This document shows positions 38,271 to 46,881 of a stretch of DNA of 64,000 nt, in pieces; positions within the stretch are counted from its first letter, which is position 1; each line of letters begins with the position of its first letter. The notes under the pieces were generated by a model. The model was not told the origin of the DNA. It ran no database searches and was given only the letters and a program-made list of their open reading frames with translations. The stretch spans positions 397,001 through 461,000 of the forward strand of contig JADKCZ010000018.1 of NCBI GenBank assembly GCA_016718565.1, read 5' to 3'. The position numbers and the translations under genes are program-made. Source of the stretch: Anaeromyxobacter sp. (GTDB taxonomy: Bacteria; Myxococcota; Myxococcia; Myxococcales; Anaeromyxobacteraceae).

Positions 38271-38320
38271 GAGGCGACGATCCTAACGCACGCCCGGGTG
38301 AGCGCCGCCGGGGCGCCTGG

Positions 38321-39157
38321 TCACGGCCGCACCTCCACCTCCACCACGTCCAGCGAGACCGGTGCGGCCCCGTCGGGCGCGGCGGCCGACCCCGCGGCGA
38401 GGGCCCTCGGCAGGTCCGCGGCCACCAGCGGCCCCTCCGCGGCAGCCGCCAGGAAGCGCTGCCGCCCCGCCAGGCCGCCGAGCGGGAAGGCCGCGGGCTG
38501 GCCGCCCACCGAGACCAGGTGGGTCCCGGCGCCCAGCCGGGCCTGGAAGAAGACCTCCGGCGCGCCGCCGCCGCGGGCCAGCAGCACGGTGGCGGGCCGG
38601 CCCAGCTCCACCTGGAACTGCAGGCTGGAGGCCGCCGACACGGCCTGGCCCGACAGCCCCTTCTCCACGGCCGGCGGGCCGCCCGCCGCCGGGGTCAGGA
38701 CCAGGAAGCGCAGGCGCAGCGGCACGGCGCGGAGGCCCACGCCCTTCTCGCCGTCCCAGGCGCCGGCGACCGCTGGCGTCTCCGAGCGACCGGGCGCCCG
38801 CCCGAGCCCGTACCCGGCCAGCCCGGCCACCAGGACCGCGGCGGCCACGGCCAGGCCGGTCCACGGCCTCCGCCTCGGTGGAGGCGCGGAGCGACGGACC
38901 GCGGCCGGCGCTTCGCGGAGCCGACGCTGGATGCGGGCGAACTCGAGGTCGTTGCCCCGGCCCTGCACGCCCGGCCGGGCGAGGCGAACCAGGATCAGGT
39001 CCACCGAGCCATCCAGCGGATCGGCGCCGGGCCTCCTGGCGAGGAACGACTCGCAGGTGTCGCAGTCGGCCCCCAGGTGGGAGGCCAGGCGCAGCGCCTC
39101 TGGCGGAAGGAGGGACTGGTCGAGCAGGCCGCGGAGGAGGTCGCTGGTGAGGTGCAT
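38321..39157 (-). CDS. putative membrane-bound anti-sigma factor of the caspase locus
   Basis: 278 residues. The cytoplasmic N-terminus has SDLLRGLLDQSLLP and His27-x4-Cys32-x2-Cys35 (HLGADCDTC), a variant of the zinc anti-sigma pattern. A single membrane span lies near 98-118 (LAVAAAVLVAGLAGYGL). The periplasmic part, with LLARGGGAPEVFFQARLGA and LAGRQRFLAAAAEGP, looks like the DUF4384-type outer domain known next to caspase and sigma genes. It starts 5 bases after the sigma stop and should hold that sigma inactive. The signal sensed is not known. Confidence 0.7.
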   Translation of the reverse strand: MHLTSDLLRGLLDQSLLPPEALRLASHLGADCDTCESFLARRPGADPLDGSVDLILVRLARPGVQGRGNDLEFARIQRRLREAPAAVRRSAPPPRRRPWTGLAVAAAVLVAGLAGYGLGRAPGRSETPAVAGAWDGEKGVGLRAVPLRLRFLVLTPAAGGPPAVEKGLSGQAVSAASSLQFQVELGRPATVLLARGGGAPEVFFQARLGAGTHLVSVGGQPAAFPLGGLAGRQRFLAAAAEGPLVAADLPRALAAGSAAAPDGAAPVSLDVVEVEVRP

Positions 39158-39162
39158 CCACC

Positions 39163-39816
39163 CTATGACCTATCGCCGCGCAGACCGGCCACCTCCGCGA
39201 GCAGTCGCCGCTTCACCTTGGCCCGGAACCGCTCCAACCTCATGGTGATGGCGCTCTTTCCGACCCCGAGCTGTTCTGCGATCTCGCGCGCCGAGAGCCG
39301 CCCCTCCACGTAGAAGAGGTGAACCGTCTGCTTCTCCGGCCCCTCCGGCAGGTCGGCGATGAGCCGCCGCACCACCTCGACCTCGGCTCCGGCCTCCGGG
39401 TCGGGGAGGCCCACCTCCTCGGAGGAGGCCACCGCCGCCTCCCAGGAGAGCTCCTCGGCCAGGTCGGCGCCGGCGCGGTGCCTGGCCAGGCGCGAGAGGG
39501 CCCGGTTGCGGGCGATGGTGAGCAGCCATGGCCCGAACCGGCTGAAATCATTTAGTGTTTTTAGGCTGCGGAAGGCCCGGACGAAGGCCTCCTGGATCAC
39601 ATCCTCCACGTCGTCGGCGTCGAAGTCGGCGAAGGATCGGGCCACGCGCCACGCCGCTGGGCGGTAGCGGTCGTAGAGCGAGCGGTGGGCCGCGCCGTCG
39701 CCGGCGAGGGATCGGGCGACCAGCACCGCGTCCTCGGCTTCCTCCGGCTGAGCTGACTGCGTGGGTGGCACGAAGGCAAGGTACACGCCGCGGCCAGCCC
39801 TTCGCTTCCGGCGCAT
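39163..39816 (-). CDS. ECF-family RNA polymerase sigma factor of the caspase locus
   Basis: 217 residues from the ATG at 39816. Region 2: LYDRYRPAAWRVARSFADFD, DVEDVIQEAFVRAFRSLKTL and FGPWLLTIARNRALSRLARH; region 4: DLPEGPEKQTVHLFYVEGRL and REIAEQLGVGKSAITMRLER. First gene of the run with the anti-sigma and caspase genes. The start is uncertain: an ECF-type promoter overlaps the ATG, so transcription might begin inside and a GTG at 39786 or 39771 could be used; the first 15 residues are basic and not part of the sigma fold. Confidence 0.85.
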   Translation of the reverse strand: MRRKRRAGRGVYLAFVPPTQSAQPEEAEDAVLVARSLAGDGAAHRSLYDRYRPAAWRVARSFADFDADDVEDVIQEAFVRAFRSLKTLNDFSRFGPWLLTIARNRALSRLARHRAGADLAEELSWEAAVASSEEVGLPDPEAGAEVEVVRRLIADLPEGPEKQTVHLFYVEGRLSAREIAEQLGVGKSAITMRLERFRAKVKRRLLAEVAGLRGDRS

Positions 39817-39842
39817 GACGGATACCCCAAGTACCCGGTTCC
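39817..39842 (-). promoter_or_regulatory. candidate ECF-sigma promoter of the caspase locus
   Basis: On the minus strand, GGAACC (39842-39837), a 16-base spacer and CGTC (39820-39817), immediately before the sigma ATG. This is the classical ECF layout (GGAAC, 16-17 bases, CGTC), suggesting autoregulation by the sigma encoded here. Because the -10 abuts the ATG, the transcript would start just inside the annotated gene. Confidence 0.45.
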
Positions 39843-40013
39843 AGGGACAAGGAATGGCGCGTAGCGGCGGTGGCACCACCCGTACGGGACGTTTGACTGC
39901 GGCGTGGTGTCGCCATCGGCTGGCCCCACCGGTTCCAGCGGGTCCTCTCCGGTTCGGTCTTCTCGACTGGCACCGCTGGCGCCCCTCCCGGGCCGGATGC
40001 TAGGACCCGGGCC

Positions 40014-40475
40014 ATGACCGCGACCGAGCCACCCAGCGTGAGCCGCCTGGCTGCCCTCGCCGCCGCCATCCACTTCGGCTTCGACTCGGCCTGCCGGCTG
40101 TCCCAGGCCACCACGCCGGCCTACCTCCTCACCCCGTTCATGAAGGAGGTCTTCCGGGACATGCTGGAGATGCTCGGCCTGACGGCCATCTCGGCCGTCA
40201 CCTCGGGGGTGAACGGGCTCATCGCCGCCATCTTCGCCACGGCGCTGGCCGGCGTCGCCGTCCACCGCGCCGCCAAGCTGGGCGCGCTGCTCTCCTTCAT
40301 CTGGCTGCTGACCAGCGGACTCACCTTCACGTCGTACCTGGACGCGCCGGCCGAGCTGGTCGCGACCAGCCTGGCGGCCGGGCTGCCCCGGGCCGCGCTG
40401 CTCGCCTGGGCGCTCGACCGGCTCATGGCCAGGCCTCCCACCGGGCAGCCGGCGACCGACCAGGCCCCGGCCTAG
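40014..40475 (+). CDS. small integral membrane protein, unknown function
   Basis: 153 residues with three or four hydrophobic segments (AALAAAIHFGFDSACRL; LGLTAISAVTSGVNGLIAAI; ATALAGVAVHRAAKLGALLS; LLSFIWLLTSGLTF). No recognised domain. Its stop overlaps that of the convergent lipoprotein by three bases (CTAG), and the ATG is 172 bases from the caspase-locus promoter on the other strand. Codon use is normal for the neighbourhood. Function not assigned. Confidence 0.6.
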   Translation: MTATEPPSVSRLAALAAAIHFGFDSACRLSQATTPAYLLTPFMKEVFRDMLEMLGLTAISAVTSGVNGLIAAIFATALAGVAVHRAAKLGALLSFIWLLTSGLTFTSYLDAPAELVATSLAAGLPRAALLAWALDRLMARPPTGQPATDQAPA

Positions 40476-40954
40476 CGCGCCGAGGGCCGGAGCGGCCGCA
40501 GGGTGCGCCGCGGCGCCCCCTCCGGCTCTCGCAGCCGCGCCTCCGGGTCGGGCCGGAGGCGGGCCAGATCCTCGGCCACCTCGGCCCCGCGGCCCAGGCG
40601 CTCCAGCGCCAGGGCCCGGCGCAGCCTGACCTCCGGATCCTCGCCCTGGTCCAGCGCGCGGCCGTAGGCCTCGGCCGCCACCGCGTCGTCGCCGCGCAGC
40701 TCGGCGAGCTGGCCGAGCAGGAGCTCTCGACCGGGCACCTGGGCGGAGACCCCGTCGAGCAGCGCCGCCGCGCGGTCCAGGGCCACCCCGTCGGCGAGCA
40801 GGCGGGCCGCCTCGCCGAGCCTGGCCGCGTCGCCCACCGGCAGCGCCTGGGCCGCCGGGGCGGCCAGGACCGCTGCGGCGGCTGGTGGGGGCGCGCGGGG
40901 CGAGGAGGCGCACGCCCCGAGGAGCGCGAGTGCGAGTGGAGCGAGGCGCCGCAT
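40472..40954 (-). CDS. small TPR-like lipoprotein
   Basis: 160 residues. Lipoprotein signal LAPLALALLGAC (lipobox GAC). The mature part is a short set of TPR-like helices: LGEAARLLADGVALDRAAAL, then LLLGQLAELRGDDAVAAEAY and RRALALERLGRGAEVAEDLA, ending in an Arg/Pro tail. Shares convergent stops with the membrane protein gene. Possibly an envelope assembly or adaptor lipoprotein; no specific function. Confidence 0.7.
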   Translation of the reverse strand: MRRLAPLALALLGACASSPRAPPPAAAAVLAAPAAQALPVGDAARLGEAARLLADGVALDRAAALLDGVSAQVPGRELLLGQLAELRGDDAVAAEAYGRALDQGEDPEVRLRRALALERLGRGAEVAEDLARLRPDPEARLREPEGAPRRTLRPLRPSAR

Positions 40955-41022
40955 CGAAGGACAGTACACCTGGCGAAGGCCGTGGATTCCTGGGCGCAGC
41001 CGGCCTGGGCCCGGCCGGCCCC

Positions 41023-42189
41023 TCACATCCCCGGCAGCCGCGGCACCTGGCCGAGCTTGGAGCGGCGGTAGTAGGCCCCCCACCCCTTCTTGAGCCAGTG
41101 GCCGATCCAGGGCAGCGGGATCATGCGGGCCCGCTGGTCGTCGCGCTGCACCCAGGCCGCGCCGTTGCCCATGTCCATGAGGCAGAGGATGCCGACGTGG
41201 GCCGCGTAGGTGGCGGAGGGCGGGCGCCCGGCCTCCACGGCGGCCGCGTTCTCGGCGGCGGTGCGGGCCATGGCCTCGGCCACGTGCCCTTGCTTGGCGC
41301 GCCACTCCGGCCCCTCCAGCGCCGCCACGTCGCCCACCGCCCAGACGCCCGGGAACCCGGGCACGGCGCAGCCGCCGTCGATGGTGACGAAGCCGGCCTC
41401 GCTGCGCGGCAGGTCGCTGGCCTTCACCACCTCGTGGCCGTCGCCGGCCGCGATGAACACCACCAGGTCGGCCTCCAGCCGGGAGGCGTCCTCGAAGACC
41501 ACCGCCCCGGGCTCGAAGCCGGCGATCTTCTTCCCGAAGCGCATGCCCACGCCCAGCTTCCCGAACATCCCCTGGATGGCCGCCACCGCCTTGGGGCCCA
41601 TGCGGGCGCCCGGGCTGGCCATGGGGGCGAAGAAGGTGAGCTCGAACCGGTCGCGCAGCCCGAGCCGCCGCAGCCAGGTCTCCACGTTGAACATCAGCTC
41701 GAAGGCCGGACCGCCGCGGACCGCCGAGGTGTCCTTGGGGTTGCCGCCGAAGCCCATGGCGATGCGCCCTGCCCCCTTGGCCACCAGCGCGTCGAGGGCC
41801 ACCTTGAGCCGGGGCGACGCGTCGGGGGAGCCGCAGATGGTCTGGGTGTGCTCCACCCCCTTGGGCTTCAGCTTGCCGGCCCCGGTGGCCACCACCAGGT
41901 GGTCGGCCTCCAGCCGCTGGCCCCCCACCACCGCGGCGCGGCCGCGCCCGTCGATCTGCTCCACCGGCCCGACCACCAGCCGGAAGCCGTGGTGGGCCGC
42001 CACCCGGCCCAGGTCGAGGCTGGTGTCCTCCACGGTGCGCTCGCCGGTCGCGATCCAGATGGAGGTCGGGTAGATGAAGAGGGCGGGCCGGTCGGAGACC
42101 AGGGTCACCTCGAAGCCGCGCTTGCGGAGCTGGATGGCCGCCTCCAGCCCGCCGAACCCACCACCCAGCACCAGCGCCGTCTTGCCCAT
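41023..42189 (-). CDS. FAD-dependent oxidoreductase, sulfide:quinone reductase/NDH-2-like
   Basis: 388 residues. Rossmann FAD site LVLGGGFGGLEAAIQLRKR at the N-terminus, ATGAGKLKPKG in the middle, and the second FAD motif VWAVGDVAAL near residue 300. The block FELMFNVETWLRRLGLRDRF and a C-terminal Trp/Lys-rich amphipathic stretch (WIGHWLKKGWGAYYRRSKLG) are typical of SQR and NDH-2 proteins that sit on the membrane and reduce quinone. Redox cysteines expected for SQR (TICGS, GILC) are partly present, so substrate (sulfide, NADH or other) is open. GGGAGG site precedes the ATG. Confidence 0.78.
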   Translation of the reverse strand: MGKTALVLGGGFGGLEAAIQLRKRGFEVTLVSDRPALFIYPTSIWIATGERTVEDTSLDLGRVAAHHGFRLVVGPVEQIDGRGRAAVVGGQRLEADHLVVATGAGKLKPKGVEHTQTICGSPDASPRLKVALDALVAKGAGRIAMGFGGNPKDTSAVRGGPAFELMFNVETWLRRLGLRDRFELTFFAPMASPGARMGPKAVAAIQGMFGKLGVGMRFGKKIAGFEPGAVVFEDASRLEADLVVFIAAGDGHEVVKASDLPRSEAGFVTIDGGCAVPGFPGVWAVGDVAALEGPEWRAKQGHVAEAMARTAAENAAAVEAGRPPSATYAAHVGILCLMDMGNGAAWVQRDDQRARMIPLPWIGHWLKKGWGAYYRRSKLGQVPRLPGM

Positions 42190-42301
42190 GGGACCTCCCG
42201 CGCCCCGCCACGGCGGGGGTCGGGGGGTGTGAGCCGGGCCGGCCCCGGAACGGTCCAGCGGGTGGCGCGCCGGCCCCAAACCGGAGTAAGGACGCGCCCG
42301 C

Positions 42302-44692
42302 ATGAGCTCCGACCGCGCCCCGGCCCCGCTCGGGTGGCCCGAGATCCTGGCGGCCCTCTCCTCCCGCTGCCGCCTGCCGGCCGGCCAGCGGCGCGCCCTG
42401 GCCCTGCCCTTCCAGCCCGACGCCGCCGCGGCGCGGGAGGCGCTGGCCCGCGTCGAGGAGGCCCGGCGCCTCGGCGAGGCCGGCGCCGCCCTGCCCTTCG
42501 GCGGGCTCACCGACGTGGAGGGGCCGCTCGAGCGGGCCGCCAAGGGCGGCGTGCTCGAGCCGCTGGCGCTGCGCGAGGTGGCCACCCTGGCCCGCGCCGC
42601 CACCCGCACCCGCGCCGCCCTGGCGGCCCGCGCCGCCGAGGCGCCGCGGCTGGCCGCGCTGGCCGGGCCCATCGAGGTGGACGACCGGCTGGCCGACCGC
42701 ATCGAGCGGGCCATCGAGCCCTCCGGCGCCATCTCCGACCGGGCCAGCCCCGAGCTGGCGCAGGCGCGCGAGCGGAGCCGCGGGCTGCACCGGGCCCTCA
42801 AGGCGCAGGTCGAGACCTACCTCGGCGACCCGGAGTTCGAGCGCCACCTGCGCGACCGCTACTTCACCATCCGCAACGAGCGCTACGTGCTGCCCATCGT
42901 GGTGGCGTCGCGCTCGGCGGTGCCGGGCATCGTGCACAACGCCTCCCAGTCGGGGCAGACCCTCTTCGTCGAGCCGGAGGGGATGGTGGAGCTCGGCAAC
43001 GAGCTGGCCATCGCCGCCGCCATGGCCGCCGAGGAGGAGGCCCGCATCCTGCGCGAGCTGTCGGGGGCGGTGGCGGCGCGGGCCGGGGCGCTGGCGGCCG
43101 CGCTCGACGTGCTGGCGGCCCTCGACCTGCTGGAGGGCTCGGCCCGGCTGGCCTCCGACCTCGACGCCCACCCGCCCGAGGTGGGCGCCGAGCGCGACGG
43201 CTTCGAGCTGCTCAGCCTGCGCCACCCGCTGCTCACCCTGCAGGGCAAGAAGGTGGTGGCCAGCCACGTGCGGCTGGCCCCGCCGGCGCGGGCGCTCATC
43301 GTCTCCGGCCCCAACGGCGGCGGCAAGACGGTGGCCATCAGCGCGGTGGGCCTGGCGGCGCTGATGCTGCGGGCCGGCCTGCCGGTGGCCGCGGCCGAGG
43401 GGTCGCGCCTCCCCTTCTTCCTGGAGGTGAAGGCCGCGGTGGACGAGCGGGGCGACCTGCACAAGGATCTCTCCACCTTCACGGCCCACCTCACCGCGGT
43501 GCAGGCCATGCTGGCCGGGGCGGTGCCGGGGTCGCTGGTGCTGGTGGACGAGATCGCCGCCGACACCGACCCGCGCGAGGGCGCGGCGCTGGCGGCCGCC
43601 ATCCTGGAGGCGCTGGTGGAGCGCGGCGCCACCGTGCTGGTCACCACCCACCTCGACGAGCTGAAGGCCCTGGCCCTCACCGACCCGGCCTACGCCAACG
43701 CCCGGGTGGGCTTCGACGCCGAGCGGCTGGTCCCCACCTACCAGCTGCTGCTGGGCTCGCCGGGCGCCTCCTCGGCCATCGAGGTGGCGGCGCGCATCGG
43801 CCTGCCGGCCCGGGTGGTGGAGCGGGCCCGGGCGGCCCGCCACGGCCACGGCGGGGCGCTGGGCGAGGCGCTGGCGGCGCTGGAGGCCGAGCGGGCGCGG
43901 CTGGGCGCCGAGCTGGCCGCGCTGGGCCGGCAGCTCGAGGCGGCCCGGGCGGCCGAGGCGCGGGCCAGCGCCCGCGAGGCGGCGGCGCGCACCGCCGAGC
44001 GCGAGGCGGCGGCGCGCCTCGGCGAGGCCATCGCCGGGGAGCTCACGTCGGCCCGCGAGGAGGTGGCGGCCCTGCTGGCCACGCTGCAGGCGCAGCCCAC
44101 CGTGCGCAAGGCCACCGAGGCGGCGGCCCAGCTCGAGACCTGGCGGTCGCAGGTGGCGGGCGCGGCCAAGGTGGCGGAGGTGCGCGCCACCACCGCGGCC
44201 GAGGCGCTGCCGGGCGGCCAGCTGGCCGCGGGGGTGCGGGTGCGCATCGTCTCGCTCGGGCAGGAGGGCGAGGTGCTGGAGGTGGACGGCAAGCAGGCGC
44301 TGGTGCAGGCCGGGCCGCTCAAGGTGCGCCGGCCGCTGGCCGACCTGGTGCCGCTGGCCGGCAAGGCGCGCGAGGCGAGGCTGGGGAAGTCCTCGGCCGA
44401 CCGGCTGGCGGCCGCCGAGGAGGCGCGCCCGGACGTCCCGCGCAGCGCGGCGCGGCGGCTCGACGTGCGCGGCCTGCGGGTGGAGGAGCTGCTGCGGGAG
44501 GTGGAGCGCTTCCTCGACCGGCTCTACGCCGAGGGTGAGCCGGACTGCACCATCCTCCATGGACACGGCACCGGCGCCCTCAAGCTGGCCCTCCGGGAGG
44601 CGCTCTCGGCGTCGCCCTATGTTGGGGCGTTCCGTCCAGGGGACCGCCACGAAGGAGGGGACGCCGCGACGGTCGTGGCGTTTCGTCGCTGA
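42302..44692 (+). CDS. mutS2: endonuclease MutS2
   Basis: 796 residues. No N-terminal mismatch-recognition domains; the ABC-type ATPase core has Walker A SGPNGGGKTVAI near 336 and VLVDEIAADTDP. Then a coiled-coil region and a C-terminal Smr nuclease domain (about 715-796: LDVRGLRVEELLREVERFLD and HGHGTGALK). MutS2 resolves branched DNA and suppresses homologous recombination; some members rescue stalled ribosomes. Diverges from the flavoprotein gene by 112 bases. A stable hairpin follows the stop. Confidence 0.95.
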   Translation: MSSDRAPAPLGWPEILAALSSRCRLPAGQRRALALPFQPDAAAAREALARVEEARRLGEAGAALPFGGLTDVEGPLERAAKGGVLEPLALREVATLARAATRTRAALAARAAEAPRLAALAGPIEVDDRLADRIERAIEPSGAISDRASPELAQARERSRGLHRALKAQVETYLGDPEFERHLRDRYFTIRNERYVLPIVVASRSAVPGIVHNASQSGQTLFVEPEGMVELGNELAIAAAMAAEEEARILRELSGAVAARAGALAAALDVLAALDLLEGSARLASDLDAHPPEVGAERDGFELLSLRHPLLTLQGKKVVASHVRLAPPARALIVSGPNGGGKTVAISAVGLAALMLRAGLPVAAAEGSRLPFFLEVKAAVDERGDLHKDLSTFTAHLTAVQAMLAGAVPGSLVLVDEIAADTDPREGAALAAAILEALVERGATVLVTTHLDELKALALTDPAYANARVGFDAERLVPTYQLLLGSPGASSAIEVAARIGLPARVVERARAARHGHGGALGEALAALEAERARLGAELAALGRQLEAARAAEARASAREAAARTAEREAAARLGEAIAGELTSAREEVAALLATLQAQPTVRKATEAAAQLETWRSQVAGAAKVAEVRATTAAEALPGGQLAAGVRVRIVSLGQEGEVLEVDGKQALVQAGPLKVRRPLADLVPLAGKAREARLGKSSADRLAAAEEARPDVPRSAARRLDVRGLRVEELLREVERFLDRLYAEGEPDCTILHGHGTGALKLALREALSASPYVGAFRPGDRHEGGDAATVVAFRR

Positions 44693-44698
44693 CCTTCT

Positions 44699-44718
44699 GG
44701 TGACACTTCGGTGTCACC
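44699..44718 (+). terminator. rho-independent-type terminator hairpin after mutS2
   Basis: Perfect 8-bp stem GGTGACAC/GTGTCACC closed by a C(TTCG)G tetraloop, an especially stable loop. No T-run follows. The 188 bases between it and the porin ATG are the most A/T-rich of the window and should carry the porin promoter, but I cannot fix a -35/-10 pair. Confidence 0.65.
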
Positions 44719-44906
44719 TCAGCTGAAAATTCCGTCACGATTACGCGAACTCCCGGGCCTCGGCGCAGAATATGCCGTCGTGCGTCAGTTAAATTTGCGT
44801 TCCTCCCCAGGTCGCGTGTGGTAGAGGTGCTTCACCCCGTCCGGCGTACCCTTGAAAAGCCGCCCCAAGCCGGACTCTCCCCGCGCTCCGTCTCCGGAGG
44901 AAACGA

Positions 44907-46137
44907 ATGAAGGCTTTGAGAACGCTCCTCGTGGCTGTCTTCGCCCTGTCGCTCTCCCACGCGACGCTCGCTCAGGAGGCTGCGAAGCCGGCTGAGCCTC
45001 CCAAGCCCACGGTGACCCCGTACGGCTTCATCCTGCTGAACTCGTTCTGGAACGCCAACACCTTCAGCCGCCAACGACTACCCGGCCTCGGCGGCGCTGG
45101 CGCAGAACGGCGGCAGCTTCCTCATGAGCGCCCGCCAGTCGCGCTTCGGCGTCAAGCTGGCGATGAACGACGACAACTGGACCGGCGCGGCCCTCACCGG
45201 CACCATCGAGTTCGACTTCAAGGGCGGCCACTTCGCCACCAACTCGAACGGCTTCAACGCCGGCATCATGCGGCTCCGCCTGGCCTCGGCGGTGGCCACC
45301 TTCAAGACCGGCTACGGCACCTGGGCCCTGCTGGCCGGCCAGGACTACGGCCTGGTGAACCCGCTCTTCGCCACCTCCGTGGCCTGGGTGGCGGACCCCA
45401 TCTTCTGGCAGGCCGGCAACGCCTGGCGCCGCAGCCCGCAGATCCGCGCCACCTACTCCAACAGCTTCGGCGCGGCCAACGTGAGCGTCGCGGCCGCCAT
45501 GCTCTCCCCGGCGGACGCCGACGCGGGCGTGGGCGGCACCACCACCGTCACCAACGGCGCCGGCATCCGCTCCCGCCAGCCTGACATCGAGGCCCGCGCG
45601 GCCCTCGGCGCCAAGCTCGACGGCGGCATCAGCGGCACCCTGGGCGTCGGCTACCACACCAACAAGCGGCGCTACAACGGCGCCACCGCCCCGGACGTGG
45701 TCGACGTGACCGCCACGATCATGGGCGTCGACCTCGACGTCAACGTGCCCTACCTCAACCTCCGCGGCGAGTGGTTCGACTCCTCGGGCGCCGACGAGAC
45801 CTACAACGGCATCGCCGCCTCCGGCGTGCGCGCCGGCGCCACCGCCGGCACCTACGAGAAGGTCGAGTCGAGCGGCTACTGGGCGCAGGCCGTCCTCAAG
45901 CCCCTCGACAAGATCTGGGTGACCGTGGGCGTCGGCTCCACCAAGCTCGACAACCTGGCCGCCACCACGGCCGCCACGGTCCGCAAGGAGAACAGCCAGG
46001 TCGAGGGCGGCGTGATCCTGAACGCCGGCAAGTACTGGAAGGTGGGCCTCGAGGTCTGCCAGACCACCACCAAGTACTTCGACGACGTGAAGCAGGACGC
46101 GATGCAGATCGCCCTGTCGTCGCAGCTGACCTTCTAG
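44907..46137 (+). CDS. outer-membrane beta-barrel (porin-like) protein, frameshifted
   Basis: Begins with a signal peptide (LLVAVFALSLSHATLAQ) behind a strong GGAGGAA ribosome site. After PYGFILLNSFWNANTFS the frame breaks at 45067-45070 by one extra base; the continuation (NDYPASAALAQNGGSFLMSA, MSARQSRFGVKLAMNDDNW) runs to 46137. Corrected length is about 409 residues. Alternating strands and the final LSSQLTF with terminal Phe are typical for an outer-membrane barrel, similar to the DcaP/porin-like proteins; the substrate is unknown. The A/T-rich upstream region suggests strong expression. Confidence 0.75.
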
Positions 46138-46167
46138 CCCGCCGGCACGGCAGGCCGCAGCATCGAG

Positions 46168-46195
46168 GGGCGCTCGCGGGAGACCGCGGGCGCCC
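46168..46195. terminator. bidirectional terminator hairpin between porin and regulator genes
   Basis: 12-bp stem with one G-T pair (46168-46179 and 46184-46195) and a GAGA tetraloop, followed by TTCCT on the + strand. It lies between the convergent porin and LuxR-type regulator genes. Confidence 0.6.
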
Positions 46196-46260
46196 TTCCT
46201 CGTGGTGGGGCGCCGCCCTGGCCCCGCCCGCGACGGCGCGACCCGGCCCAGTCGACGCGG

Positions 46261-46881
46261 CTACCGCCCCACCTGCGAGAGCACCCGCGACAGCTCCACC
46301 GCCGAGCGGACGCCCATCTTCTCGAAGAGGCGGGCCCGGTGGACCTCCACGGTGCGCACCGCCAGCCCCAGCGAGTCGGCGATGGCCTTGTTGGGCAGGC
46401 CGGCCAGCACCTCGGCCATGACCTCGCGCTCGCGCGAGGTGAGCGACTCCAGGCGGGCGGCGATGCCGGCCTCGGCCGCCTTCTCGCTGCGCCCCGCCAG
46501 GTCGCGCCGCAGGGCCTCGATGACCAGGTCCACCAGCTGGTTGTCGTTGGAGGGCTTCTCCACGAAGTCGAAGGCCCCCTTCTTGAGCGCCGCCACCGCC
46601 AGCGGCACGTCGCCGTGGCCGGTCAGGAAGATGACCGGCAGCGTCGACCCGACGGCGCGCAGGGCGTCGAAGAGCTCGATGCCGCTCATGCCCTCCATGC
46701 GGATGTCGAGCACCAGGCAGCCCGGCGCCGCCGGGTCGTGCCCCGCCAGGAAGGCCTCGGCCGAGGCCCAGGTCCGGCTGGCCAGGCCGCGCGTCCCCAG
46801 CAGCCAGGCCAGGGCGTCGCGGATGGCGCCGTCGTCGTCCACCACGTGGACCACCGCCGGGCCAGGCCCCTCGGCGCTCAC
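46261..46881 (-). CDS. FixJ/DctR-like LuxR-family response regulator
   Basis: 206 residues. N-terminal receiver with VHVVDDDGAIRDAL, phospho-acceptor Asp in LVLDIRMEGMSG and FVEKPS; C-terminal LuxR-type HTH (LTSREREVMAEVLAGLPNKA, then VRTVEVHRARLFEKMGV). This is the FixJ/DctR/TodT subgroup. The GTG start overlaps the kinase stop by four bases (GTGA), so it is the partner of the kinase upstream. By parallel with Rhodobacter DctSR it could control C4-dicarboxylate uptake; that is inference. Confidence 0.9.
   Translation of the reverse strand: MSAEGPGPAVVHVVDDDGAIRDALAWLLGTRGLASRTWASAEAFLAGHDPAAPGCLVLDIRMEGMSGIELFDALRAVGSTLPVIFLTGHGDVPLAVAALKKGAFDFVEKPSNDNQLVDLVIEALRRDLAGRSEKAAEAGIAARLESLTSREREVMAEVLAGLPNKAIADSLGLAVRTVEVHRARLFEKMGVRSAVELSRVLSQVGR

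Noticed and set aside
40472..44650. 1392-codon minus-strand open frame opposite mutS2
   Set aside because: Only its last 160 codons (from 40954) look real, as a small lipoprotein; the rest is antisense of mutS2 and the flavoprotein region in a wrong frame.
44810..44850. Sigma-54-like site (GG...GC) before the porin
   Set aside because: GG and GC are 7 bases apart, not the required 10.
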